From Mastigias papua (Eukaryota; Cnidaria; Scyphozoa; Rhizostomeae; Mastigiidae), in NCBI GenBank assembly GCA_964019165.1, contig OZ025273.1:14986714-15050713 (forward strand): a stretch of DNA of 64,000 bases, given 5' to 3'. The position numbers and the translations under genes were made by a program. Positions 9,761 to 20,754 of this stretch are shown one piece after another; position 1 is the first letter of the stretch, and each line of letters opens with the position of its first letter. Under the pieces are notes generated by a model. It saw nothing but the letters and a program-made list of their open reading frames with translations. It searched no databases and was not told the DNA's origin.

Positions 9761-10742
9761 GAGCTCACATGCATATTTCACGTCGAGAGTTTATGTCCAC
9801 AATGATGCAACATCGTTTTCTAGCCTACGTCATTATAGTTAACACGCTGTTTTTAATCGATGTTCCATTTACGAAAGTAACATTCTTTTTTAGCTGAAAA
9901 GAATAAAAGCTGAAAGTATAAGCATTTTCCCACGATGTGCTGTTGAAAGTTGCATCGACCCCCGGGAAAAACCTGTATACGAAACGCTATTCTAGCTCAA
10001 GAGCCCAACAGGCCTAGGCCGATACACTCTACGTTGAATCCTGTATAACCGCAAGAGCATTGACTTACAGCGAGAGAAATACGTTTATAGAAAAGGTTAT
10101 ACGTTTCTGGATGATTTTGGTGGAATCTATATGCATTTGATGCGTAGATAGCGATTTGCCCATTTTACGGCGCTGCATACATTTGCCCATTTTCATTTGC
10201 CCATTGTACGGCGCTCAGAGCCACCCTCACTCTCTATGTTTCGAATCAATAAAAAATCGTTTCTATGACGCCCGATACCATATTTGTTTAGATTTGTTTT
10301 GCACAAATCCTTGTTCAAGTTTCGAAAGCTTTATGTGACTAATGTGAAAACAGATACGCCTGTTTTCATATCTCAGATCAGTTGCTGCTTGATATCAGTC
10401 ATTGAAAAGCTAGCTTAACTATTTGATTGAGAGTTAAAAGGTTTGTACACTGTTAACTACATTTAGGCCTCTTTGAATAAATGCATATTACTGAAGTGTT
10501 TTGATGTTAGTCGAGATAGTGTGTTAGATTGTGGTGAAGTTGATCTACTGTATTGCTATTTGGAGGAGATTTTAACTAAAGTATTTCCCGTAGGTATTGT
10601 AGGGGAATGATGGTGTCGCGGCTGTGTTGCTATGTATCATAAACTGATTATGATATACAGTAGGTGTTTAGCTATAAGTTGATAAGTTGAATTGGCGATG
10701 ACTGCCTGGAAAAGGTAAGAGGTATTCCGTGAGAAAATATCA
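9761..10742. repeat. Non-coding; scattered remnants of the 58-bp repeat near 10150-10212
   Basis: No gene is recognisable. Between 10150 and 10212 the motif TTTGCCCATTTTACGGCGC and two truncated versions recur, which shows that the array once extended further or seeded a second site about 400 bp downstream. Confidence 0.6.
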
Positions 10743-11036
10743 GTGCCTGATACTGTGTTGGATCGGGCACATCGTATTGCTATGTCTAAAGAAATTAATA
10801 GGGTTAATTATAGGCAAAATATAGTTCGTTTCTCTACTTTGCGCCAGAGGACGTTTACAAAGCAACGAAAGCTTCAGGCAACTTTACGGTTCAATTTAGA
10901 TATACCAGCCAGAAGATCAGCACTTCTAAAGGAATCCTCTGATTCCCTACGCAACAGAAAAGATTGCTTGACGTTTGTTGACATCAATTGTAGGGCGTGT
11001 GCCAAACTAGGCCAGAAGTTCTTTCTACTTTACTAA
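10743..11036 (+). pseudogene. LINE ORF1-like nucleic-acid-binding protein fragment
   Basis: An open frame of 97 codons gives VLDRAHRI, then QNIVRFSTLRQRT, RKLQATLRFNLDIPARRSALL and KDCLTFVDINCRACAKL. This matches the central RRM/C-terminal part of ORF1 proteins (L1-ORF1p-like) of invertebrate LINEs, where the IDRAHRIG and IIVRFxxxxxR motifs are typical. Such proteins bind LINE RNA as trimers and act as nucleic-acid chaperones. The N-terminal coiled coil and any following ORF2 are not seen, so this is an isolated fragment. The upstream codon for D in the motif is in frame, and the leading Met here is probably not a real start. Confidence 0.65.
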
Positions 11037-11350
11037 CCTGCGGGAACTGATTGACGAAGGTAATTGACTCTTCGATTGTACCACAATGAGCAAGATGGAT
11101 ATTTTGGAACAGGTTTGAAAGCACTGATAGCCTGTAGTATATCTGTCACTGCAGATTTTTTTGTTATGTATGTTTGGGAATGACTATACTCTAGACAATC
11201 ATACATTTTAACCAGTCTTTGAACTTTAAAGGGCTGGCAGTGTTGTGTTTTGTGGCCTCGAGAGCAGAACATATATAAAACCATGATACAATAAGGCTAT
11301 GCTGCATAAATTCAACATCCAGCAATAAACAGGAAGACTTTACAAGAAAA

Positions 11351-13783
11351 CAATAGACCCTTTTCACATTCCAAAGTCACGTGGATCTATGAAGTCGAAA
11401 GCGAGGCTAACGATGATGTCCTCAACCTTCGTACAGTGTGATGGTGTGTTGTGATGCAGTATTTTACTTCTTCCTAAGTCTTCACAATGGATTAGTTCAA
11501 TAAGATGCTTCAAGATGGAAAATATATTATTGTTTAGATGATTTACTGTCTTCGACAGTCATTTAGCGCAAAATAATCTTAGTTTCACTGTGTACTAACA
11601 AGGCCGATCTCGTTCGTTCTATATTTGAGGAGAAAGCAGGTAACTCAATCATCCACACATTGTGTAAGGAGTCCTTTTGGTGCAAATATTGCAACACAGA
11701 TTCTTTACAGTGTGGGTATTTGCCTTGGAGTTCTGATTTGTGAGATATTACACCATCCACTTGATCATTCCATTACATGACAATTGACAACTTGATTTTG
11801 CATAATTTTAAATGCAAAAGACATGATATTAAAGTAGGTTTGCTGCTAAAATGCCAAGTTCAAAGTTTGTTATAACACCTGCAATGTGACAAATTTGTGT
11901 TGCTAAAGATGGCAACCATATTTTTTCAATAAACGCATGACAAGAATCTTGTATTGAATATTCATCATTGACACTGAAAGTGCACTTGTTGATATCAACA
12001 TATTCTAGCTATTGATACTTCTGGAAATGTGCTCAGTGGTGCATGCACCTGTTTGGCAGGCTTCATTTTAGGTGTGTGTGGAAATTTAATTATATTGGCA
12101 GTATTTTGTTTATTGGGAGATAAGGAGGAAGTAGTCAGGATGCTCCCCCATCCTAAAAAGCTGTCATATTTTCGATAAATAAGGTTCTTCTATCAAAATT
12201 CAGCCTTGATAAATAAGGTGATAAAAGATATAAACCCAGATTCAATCTTCATTGAGTTCTATGACTCAAGGAGCATCAAATCTTGGCCACCATCAAAATA
12301 AGGATAAGCTTTTACATGATTATTGGTGTGAACACAGGTCATACAGATGAATGCCTTCTCCAATGCAATCTGCCTGCAGCCAACATAGCAGGCATCCTGC
12401 CTAATATTCTTTCCTGACTTTTCCCCTTTGTCTTGAAAATTTAGGTTTTTTCTTGACTACACATCAGAGATACACAATTGTTGCAAATGATGCAACTGCC
12501 CCATCTTTTAAAACTAAGTAACTGAACACATTTTTCCAATTTGAGTAAGAAAAGGAGGCTCTCTGGTCAACTACTTTCTCAAACAGGAACAAAAACTATC
12601 ATATACTGCATACAATGTGTAGAGTTGTCTATTGGGCAGAACAGAATTTATTCACATTGATGAAAAAGCTCCTGACTTTTTCCTGACTTTATTCAGGTTT
12701 CAATAGAATTTCCTGACTTTTCCTGACTGTCCTTAAAAACACAGTTTTTTCCTGACTGTATAACCCTGCATAGTGGAAGCTTCTTCAAAAGTTAACTCAA
12801 TGTTTCATGAATTCTCAAGTTTTGCAACATCTCTTGAGAATGGAGCCCAAATTTCATCCTATCTGCAATATGCATATCATAACTTTATGACTTTAAAAGC
12901 TTAAAAAATAATCTATTTAAGGTATAGAATTAATACTATACAGAGAAGATTCATTGCACATCTTGCGAGTTTATTACAAAATTCACAGACAAGCCTAGGG
13001 GTTGAGAAAAAGTAACACTTAGCAGCTCTTCTTTTGGTTATAGGAAATCCATGTTACATAGTGGATAGACTTCTAAGGGCAGAAAAATCATGAGCTATTT
13101 TTCAAACACAATGCTTAGCTGCAGTGCCCAGACGAAAAGGCAGTAAGTGTTATTTTATGGTTTGAGGGGCAAACCATAATTCATTGTTAAAAACCTGTTT
13201 TGTCTTTATGTGGAAGCCCTCTTGCTTGAATACTAAATATGATAAAATGGATCAAAGTCTGTAATAAGCTGCGCTTCCATATAACTTAGGGCCAAAAAGC
13301 TATACAAGAACAAGTTAAGGATTCAAACAGTAAACAAAAACGGACTGTCAATACTTGGTTTGCAATTGTGTATAAAGTATGAAGAAAAACATATTTGAAA
13401 CTTGACAATTAACGTCCGCCCATGGTATTCTCTATTGCAACTAATGAATCTGTCCTCCTTAATCTAATCTCAAGCTGGTATTTATGTTTCTTTCTGGATT
13501 TAACGACATCCCATGAAGGCCAGTCGGTACTCCATTACAGCTATAAAATCTATTCAAGGAACAATAGGCGGTGCACTGTGTTCCAGCTGACATAACACTC
13601 AACTCATTTCCAATGCTTTCTGCCAGTACTTCTCAAAGTAAAACATATCAGCAAACTTATAAACTTAGTACAAATTGTGGAATGTAGTAAGGCTTCGCTA
13701 CTGCAAATCCCAGGACATCATCGTTAGCCTCGCTTTCAACACTCAGACCTCTATTTCAAAATGAATGTGAAAGTGGTCTATTG
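11351..13783. mobile_element. Non-autonomous DNA element with ~75-bp imperfect inverted ends, no gene
   Basis: The left end (11351 on) and the reverse complement of the right end (to 13783) both start CAATAGACC, continue with TTTCACATTC, and share a block near the inner edge (GAAAGCGAGGCTAACGATGA). The middle of the ends is diverged. No target duplication is clear. The 2.4-kb interior has no coding frame that I recognise. It contains clustered TTCCTGACTTTT repeats around 12411-12424 and 12668-12760 ending in ACCCTG near 12769, which looks like the subterminal region of a second, nested hAT-like repeat. Confidence 0.65.
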
Positions 13784-14593
13784 TCTGCCAGAATGAGGCA
13801 GCTCATCATAATACAACATCTCCCTTTTAACTACAAAAAAAATATTTCAAGTCCTTCAATCTATAAGTTTGTATTTAACAAAGTCCATCAATTATGTAGC
13901 ACTGTGCAGTATGCTCAGGCTATGGAGGAAACCCATTTGCACACCTCGTATTTAAATCAAATTGTTCAAATTTATTTACAATAGTCCTTCAACCACGAGC
14001 ATGGTCTCACTTGTCTTGAACTTCGTCTTACAGGAACTGGAATTTTTTTCTGAGATATCTCTGCTTTTACTTCTTCTGAAACCTCCTCTGGCAATCCTTG
14101 ATTTGGTACATCTATCAAAGATTGTTCATCTTGAGTTGGTACTTCCTCATTATTCATCAAATGAGATACTTGTTCTTTCCCTCCTGAAATTATATGTTTC
14201 CTATTGTGTCTCACTGTACTGTTCTCAGGTTTTACTTCATATGATCTTTTGTCTACTTTATTCTTGATGGAACTTCTTACCCATCGCAACTTTGGATTTG
14301 TTCTGATTAAAACTGCTAGACCTGCTTTCAGTTCGGGAAGTGCTCTAGATCCTTTGTTGTAGTATCTCTCATTGTTTTAATAGTAACTCAGTATTTGAAA
14401 CAATGTTAGGCTTCAACACATCTGGACTTACCGGTATTTTAGTTCTCACAATGTCTGCACACAAGAAGTTCATTAGGAGAATATTTTCCTAATACTGGTA
14501 CGTATTAATATACTCCATCAATGCAATATATGGATATTTCTTTTCTTTGTTTGCTTTCTTTGTTTGATTTTATTGTTCTTATGGTTCTTTCTG

Positions 14594-15298
14594 CTAAACT
14601 GTTGCTCTGATGTTAATGTGGAGAACATGTTGTGAAATTGAAACAATGTTCTCTTGCAAAACTCTACTGTAAAATTGATTATTGTCTGCAATTAGTTGTT
14701 CTGGTATTCCATGTCTAGTAAAAATAGACTTAAGATGTAAAATAACACATGGTGCAGACTTGTTCTCTAGCAGTGCTATCTTTGGATAGTTTGAATAGTA
14801 ATCAACTATAATTAAGTAGTTTTTCCCTCCAGAATGAAATAAATCTACCGCAACTGTTGCATAAGATTGTGCGTTTATCTCATGTACAATAATTGGCTCT
14901 TTTCTATTTCCCTGCCTGAAGTCTAGATAGATCAAACATCTTGTTACCAGCTCTGTTTTCTCTATATGCATTCTTGGCCAATAAAGTGTACCTCTGGCTC
15001 TAGCGATACAGTTTTCTTCACCAAGATGAGATTCATGTATTCTTTCTAGCATTTCTTTTCACATAGCTTTTGGAACTATTAATCTCTGTCCTATACATGT
15101 TACCCCATCTGCAATATGTATTTTGTCTTTAAGATCGTAAAATGGCTTTGCTAGATCAGGAACTTCTGCTTTATGTAAAGGCCATCCCTTTTTAACTTGA
15201 TTGTATATTGCTTGCATATCTGGCTCACTCTCATTTTCTCTTCTAAGCTGATCCATCTTTAAACTTACTGGTAGGCTTTTAATCAGAGAATGCACCAT
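14594..15298 (-). pseudogene. Gypsy integrase remnant
   Basis: The frames 15298-15059 and 15052-14594 are contiguous apart from a stop. The first carries the spacer before integrase (KAEVPDLAKPFYDLKDKIHI, then GVTCIGQRLIVP). The second carries the zinc-binding region (ERIHESHLGEENCIARAR, WPRM, with the second Cys pair degraded) and the core with VAVDLFHSGGKNYLIIVDYY (first Asp) and GIPEQLIADNNQFYS (second Asp). The Glu region is lost after ISQH. Integrase would insert the cDNA. The missing Glu and stops make this inactive. Confidence 0.75.
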
Positions 15299-15309
15299 AA
15301 TCTCTGTTT

Positions 15310-16291
15310 CCTCTTAGAGTTCTAAATCAGTATCATCTGAAACTGTCTGGTAGACTCTGCTGAATGTATCTGGAATATACATTAACTTTCCTGGTATGTA
15401 CTATACCTTATAATCATGCTTTTGCAACTGTAACATCACCCTTTGAAGATGTGGACTAGCTTTGAATAAAGGCTTTCCTAGAATTGTTTCCAATGGCTTA
15501 TGATCATTCTGAATAAGAACTTTCTTTGCTAATATGTACTTCTCAAACTTGCTCATTGCATATACAATATTTTAAGTTCTTTTTCCATCTGGTGCATAAT
15601 TACATTCTGTTCTTGTGGGGGCTCTTGAAGCATATGCAATTGGTTGTCCATCCTGAATCAGTACTGCCCCAAGAATGGTGCTTGAACTATCTGCTTGAAC
15701 TACAATGTCCTTACTAACTTCATAAATCTGTAAAACTGGCTGATTTATAGGAACCAACTTAATTGCATTCCAGGCATCTTCATGTTTCTGTAACCACTTC
15801 CATGTTTGCTCTTTCAATAGATCTCTTAATGGAGCTGTTGTATCACTCTCTCCAGGAATATACTGTGACAGATACTTAACCAATCCTAGCAATTTCCTTA
15901 GTGATTCTGGGCTCTCAAGTCTTTGCATATTGACAATAGCATTGATCTTTGCTGGATCTCATTTCATTCCATCTGCACTGATTATGCTTCTTATATATTT
16001 CGTTTCTTTGACTTTGTACTGAATTTTCTCTTTCTTGACTTTGATTCCTTGACTTCTAGCTCTCTCTAAGACTTTAACCAATATGTCAAGTTTACCACAT
16101 GACCTGCATTTCTTACCGTACGCTGGACATTTACCCTTCTTATTACTTCCTGTACAGTATTTACATTGCTTACTAACATTTTGTTGCTTTTCTGGCTTCC
16201 TCTGCAAATTTCGGTTTTTCTGTGCAGTTGCATTTACAGCCTTGGTGCCAGTTTGCATTACTTCCAACTGTATAATTGTCACACAAGGCAA
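15310..16291 (-). pseudogene. Gypsy Gag zinc knuckle fused by deletion to RT thumb and RNase H
   Basis: The peptide CKYCTGSNKKGKCPAYGKKC is a Gag zinc knuckle. It runs straight into LVKVLERARSQGIKVKKEK and YIRSIISADGMK, which is the RT C-terminal region that normally lies several hundred residues downstream. The deleted part includes protease and the RT catalytic YVDD. After an in-frame TGA (at about 15961) the connection LGLVKYLSQYIPGES and RNase H (VVQADSSSTILGAVLIQDG, then QNDHKPLETILGK in another frame and YIPGK nearby) follow. The join shows an internal deletion in the ancestor or in this copy. Confidence 0.72.
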
Positions 16292-16630
16292 TGTATGTTA
16301 TGCACATGCCTTCAATGAAAGGTGCTCGATCGAGCGCGATCGCCTCCACACTCCCCTGGAACATCTGACTGGCTCTACACATCGAGCGCCTTCCCTGACT
16401 ATTGATCGTAAAGTGATGAAGGATGTTTTTCCTTTCCTGATTTCGTAAAAATAAATCATAAATAAAACCCTAATATATCTTAAACAAATTACCCCTTTCA
16501 GAGCTATTCAATTCAAAGTTATTAAATTTAAAAGATCACACTAGGGTGCTTTCACTTGTTGAGTCGCCATTATATTTTACTAGCCTCGTTTAATTCACAT
16601 AGTTGCACAAAGTAGCATGTTGTTTTCAAT

Positions 16631-16801
16631 ATGGCCAAAGTTGAAATGTCAACTTTCAAGTCTTGGGGAAAAGAAAATATAGTTGGGTATAAAACGGCAG
16701 AGATAAAAAATCGACAATATGTTGTTGAAGTGTGTTATGTGTTATGTCGCAAACATGAACAAGCTATCAAAGTCAGTATTGCAAAACATCATATCAATTG
16801 A
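16631..16801 (+). pseudogene. Zinc-finger/transposon-like N-terminal fragment
   Basis: A 56-codon frame starts MAKVEMSTFKSWGKENIVGY and is related to the fragment at 23252-23543 (FLSWGKENVIG). The second copy shows that this start belongs to a protein with a Cys pair and an HLKSKSH-type zinc finger. The two pieces lie on either side of the unknown pseudogene at 17609-19905. Function unknown; a hAT-related or ZNF862-like repetitive protein is possible. Confidence 0.4.
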
Positions 16802-17608
16802 CTTCAAAGCCTACAAACTTTTTGTGCATATATTTATGAACCCTCACAAAAAGCTGCACAGTTTCAGATCACACCCCTAGTGGGTTGATCAAGCCCCAGA
16901 TGCATTTCAGGCACTCTGGGTATTGCTTTCCTGGATATTTTTCACAGAGAGGCCTGATTAATGATGAATCCTGTCATCAAAAAATAGAATATTTACTCTT
17001 AGATACATTTTGACAGTTACGCCTTCTTGAACGGTCATTGAAAGTATATTTTTTGAAAGAAGACAGCACCCATAAATGTGAGACACTATTTGTCATATTC
17101 CTTATGAACTGCTAAATCCTAATTTCTATAAAAATAAAAAGGCTTAGAAAGCTACAGGAAATTGGTCTCATCATCCCATTAGAGGTAAAGAAGTAGAGAA
17201 TAGGCCCAAGGACATTAGAAATGTAAACTAAGGCAGATATATTGAATTTCCTTTCTCATCCCTACTGTACTTCCAAGTAAGGTTGTAATGAAATGTAATT
17301 AGTTTTTTGATAGGAATAAGTCACACCAGGTCTCATTCTAGGAGAGCTACATGATGACACTAGTTTCCTGAAATATGATATGATTTAATTGATGAGTAAG
17401 GAATCACAGGTGAGATTGATGTTACAGTTTCCTGTTGATGTTAAAGAAGCTAAAATTAGATTCCTTAGTCCATAAAACTGCACAGTATGTAGCTCAGTAG
17501 ATTGTTAGATGTTCCAGAAAGAGTTGACCCAAGCATATGATAGTGTGCTTGTTGGATTTTACTTCATTCTCTGAAAGTATGGAAAGACAAAGCCAAATGT
17601 AAAGTTGC
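16802..17608. other. No gene seen
   Basis: AT-rich, with no frame of recognisable content and no clear repeat pair. It leads directly into the pseudogene that starts near 17609. Confidence 0.5.
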
Positions 17609-19905
17609 TTGATTTGGAAATATATACAGGATGAGTGTCATAAGAAGGTTTTCAGCAAGGATCAAGGTCTTATAAATATAAGGGATCTTGATCAGGAAAC
17701 AAGAGCAATTTTGCTCTGGAGAGCAACCATTACTGAGTATTCATCAGATAACAACATATGTCTATATCATCAGCAAAAGCTTTTGAAAAAGTTTGCTCTT
17801 AATGAGAGCAAATGCTGCAACCCTTTTAAGAAAGTAAATCATAAAGGTACAGGGTCACTTCATGAGCTCACATTGCAGATGGCTTTGAACTTGAAAGATA
17901 TTGGGGTCTCCATTGTGCCAGCCAAAAAGTTTTGGCCAACCTGCAGGAAGGAAATAAGACAGTTAACAGCTGATGGGCATCTAAATGATAGAGATATGTC
18001 CTGTCCTGATGAAGATAGCACTGCAATTGAAGGGAATATTAGAGCTGAGAGAAGTAGGGAGAGTCTAAATTCAACACTTCTTAGAGATTATATAAATCTG
18101 TCTGAAAATGGGAAAAGAAAGATCCTTACTTTGGTTCCTGATTCTTGGTCAGTATGAAAAACAGTAGATTTTTTATTGTTTCAAATCATATAGTACGGAC
18201 TGCATTCAAATTGAAAGGAGAGAAAGGCATCCTTTCAGAGCATATACTGAAGAAGGGAAAAATAATTCCGGATTCAGTTGTTCAGCTTGTTAAGGCCTTC
18301 TATTGTGATGATGAGTCCAATCGCTTGATGCCTGGAAAGATGGACTGTGTAAGCATGTCAAGAGGTGTGACCAGCAGAAGAGGTTGTTGTTGCTAAACCT
18401 TAATGAGCTATATGCAGCCTTTAAAAACAAGTTTCCAAATGAGACAATTGGACTTCCAAAGTTCTGCATGTTAAGACCAAAGTGGTGTGTAACTGCTGGT
18501 TCTATGGGCACTCATTCTGTTTGCCTTAGCTCAATGCGCAAAAATGTGAAATTATTATTAAAAGCAGTCAATTTATACAAATCCTACAATGATCTAATTG
18601 AAATGATTGTATGCAACAGGAGTAGCAGAGAATGTATGCTACATTGTTGCCCTAATTGCCCTGGAAACAAACCCTTGAAGGACTTTCTAATTAGAAAATC
18701 TCAACCTAATTCTAGACAGTCACAAAGACAATGTAGATCTAATAAAAGAAGTTTATGTAGCCGAGGCAGATGAGTATAACATAACTTTTAATCAATGGTG
18801 CAGTACAGATGGGACAGAGATTAAAAAGCAGACTGCAACAGTTGTTGAATATATAGACATGCTCGTTAACAAACTGAATAGAATAACAGCACATTCATAT
18901 ATAGCTAAAAGCCAAGCTCAATACTTAAAGCAAAGAAAGTTTGATCTTAGTGATGATGAAGCAATTGTTATGCTTGATTTTGCTGAAAACTATCAGTTTA
19001 TAGTACAAGACAAAATCCAAGGTTTTCACGGGAACGGAACCCAGTGCACTCTTCATCCAGTTGTCATTTACACCAAGAACGGTGGCGATTTGAATTCAGA
19101 ATCATTATGTTTCATATCAGATGACCTTCACCATAATTTCAACTTAGAATTCATTGAGTGCTTTTCAGATGGATGTGCTGCACAATACAAAAATTGCAAA
19201 AAATTGTTTAAACATATGTAATCATTTCTCAGATGTCATTTTGTCAGTTGCAAACGGTCCTTTTTTGCAACAAGTCATGGCAAGTTGGCCTGTAACAGCA
19301 TTGGAGGAACAGTTAGATGGTCTGCTTGTAGGACAAGCTTACAAGGACCATATAGGGATCAAGTCCTTACAGCAGAACAGCTTTTTAATATCTGCAAAAG
19401 TGAAATATCAGGAATTTACTTTCTGTTTGTTGAAAGAGGATCTATAGAGCGAAAACGACAAAATATGCAGATGTGATATGAGATACCCAGAACTATCCCA
19501 GGCACTAGAAACTATCACCAGGTTTTACCTCTAACACAATCAACAATTGGCACAGAGCTTACACCATGTGATGCCAATTTTGCCACAAAATTCGATTTCT
19601 GTTCACCAATATCAAATGCAACAATTGGAATTGCGCTAACTACATTTGTAATATGCAAGTATGATCTGGCATTTTGGATTGGTTTCATTCAAGTCCGAGA
19701 TGCAGATTACTGTGAAGTAAACATCAGGTTTCTTCATCTGAAATGCCCAGCCAGGTCATATCATTGGCCAGACAGGGATGACATTTGCTGGATTCCAGAC
19801 ATGCATGTTTTGCATATCTTAAATGTCCCAAAAACTGCTACAGGCAGGCAATACCTGCTAAACAGAGGATACGAATCAGTTTTGAGGAGAACTTTACAAG
19901 AATGA
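17609..19905 (+). pseudogene. Pseudogene of a multi-copy metazoan protein family of unknown function (transposon-like)
   Basis: Successive frames on the plus strand, broken by at least five frameshifts or stops, read as one protein. Segments are: an N-terminal region (17609-18157); KFCMLRPKWCVTAGSMGTHSV with later Cys-rich LHCCPNCPG (18384-18773); IVMLDFAENYQFIVQDK and HPVVIYTK (18859-19221); FSDGCAAQYKNCK; FFATSHGK and IGGTVRWSACRTSLQG (19260-19480); and a C-terminal WPDRDDICWIPDMHVLHIL near 19755-19830. I know this pattern (LRPKWC, DFAEN, FSDGxAxQYKN, GTVKR-like) from repetitive uncharacterised proteins in many invertebrates. The conserved acidic residues suggest an RNase H-like DDE nuclease, which is inference. 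No inverted ends were found. Confidence 0.6.
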
Positions 19906-20754
19906 CTGCTGTCCATGTTAACTCTGCTGTATTGGTGACAGGATTTGTCATTACGGTGCATTACATACATTGCCTAGTGTGACAATTACACAGTACCACA
20001 ATGAATTTGTATGATAGGAAATCATTATATACATAAATTGGAGAGTTTTTTATATCACCTGTAATTTGCAAACTAGATAGAATACCATGACCATTGAAAT
20101 GTTGTAGGAGTAAAATATTTTGAATACAGCACTATATCTACTTTAAGCACACCAAATTTTATTTTGGTTTATTTGTAACCATTTTTGGTATTCCATGTAA
20201 AATTACCCCAAATTGTGGTCAAGTTGTGAAACACTTGCAGCTACATTGGCTGCTAGTATGTAAATGGTGGCTTTGGCTGGGTTTCAGGTGTCATGTTTGA
20301 AATCTGCATTCCAAGTTACCCCACATTTTATGCTTTTAGGCAAAATTGGGAACATGGTTTGGAAAAACAACTCAATTTACAAAGACCACTCCTTGAAAAG
20401 TATGGTGTTGCCTTTCCAAATTTTTGGGTGTGGTCCACAGATTTTAAGCTAGCATATCTCAAAAGTTATAGTGGTTATTGAGCTGAAAGTTCGGTGATGT
20501 ACTCAGTGCATCATAGAGAATTAATGAAGAAATAATAAAGGAAATCTGAAGGGGGAGGGATGTCATTCCTGTGTGAGTTGACATGGAATGACCCTTCTGG
20601 AACTCTCAATGTCAACTTTTCTACGTACATATTTCATCACACTCCTTCCAAAAGTGCTGCTGACGGTGTTGGCAGTATGTCAGAACAATTCATACAGCTA
20701 ATAAAAGGGATGACCTTTCACTTTGTAATGATGATTTGAAACAACCTGGATTGA
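19906..20754. other. No gene seen
   Basis: AT-rich sequence after the pseudogene. Short frames at 20264-20481 have no recognisable domain. Confidence 0.5.

Larger units (their letters stand above)
13972..16382 (-). mobile_element. Decayed Ty3/Gypsy LTR retrotransposon, no LTRs seen
   Basis: Read on the minus strand, fragments occur in Gypsy order: Gag zinc knuckle (about 16210-16120), the end of the RT, RNase H (15928-15572 and on to about 15330), the integrase zinc-binding region and catalytic core (15298-14594), and a C-terminal tail ending RRSSRQVRPCSWLKDY (14289-13972). Stops and small indels break every domain. Protease and most of RT are missing because the zinc knuckle is joined directly to the RT thumb. 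I looked for flanking direct LTRs and a TSD and found none, so the ends have been lost or are too diverged. Confidence 0.82.
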
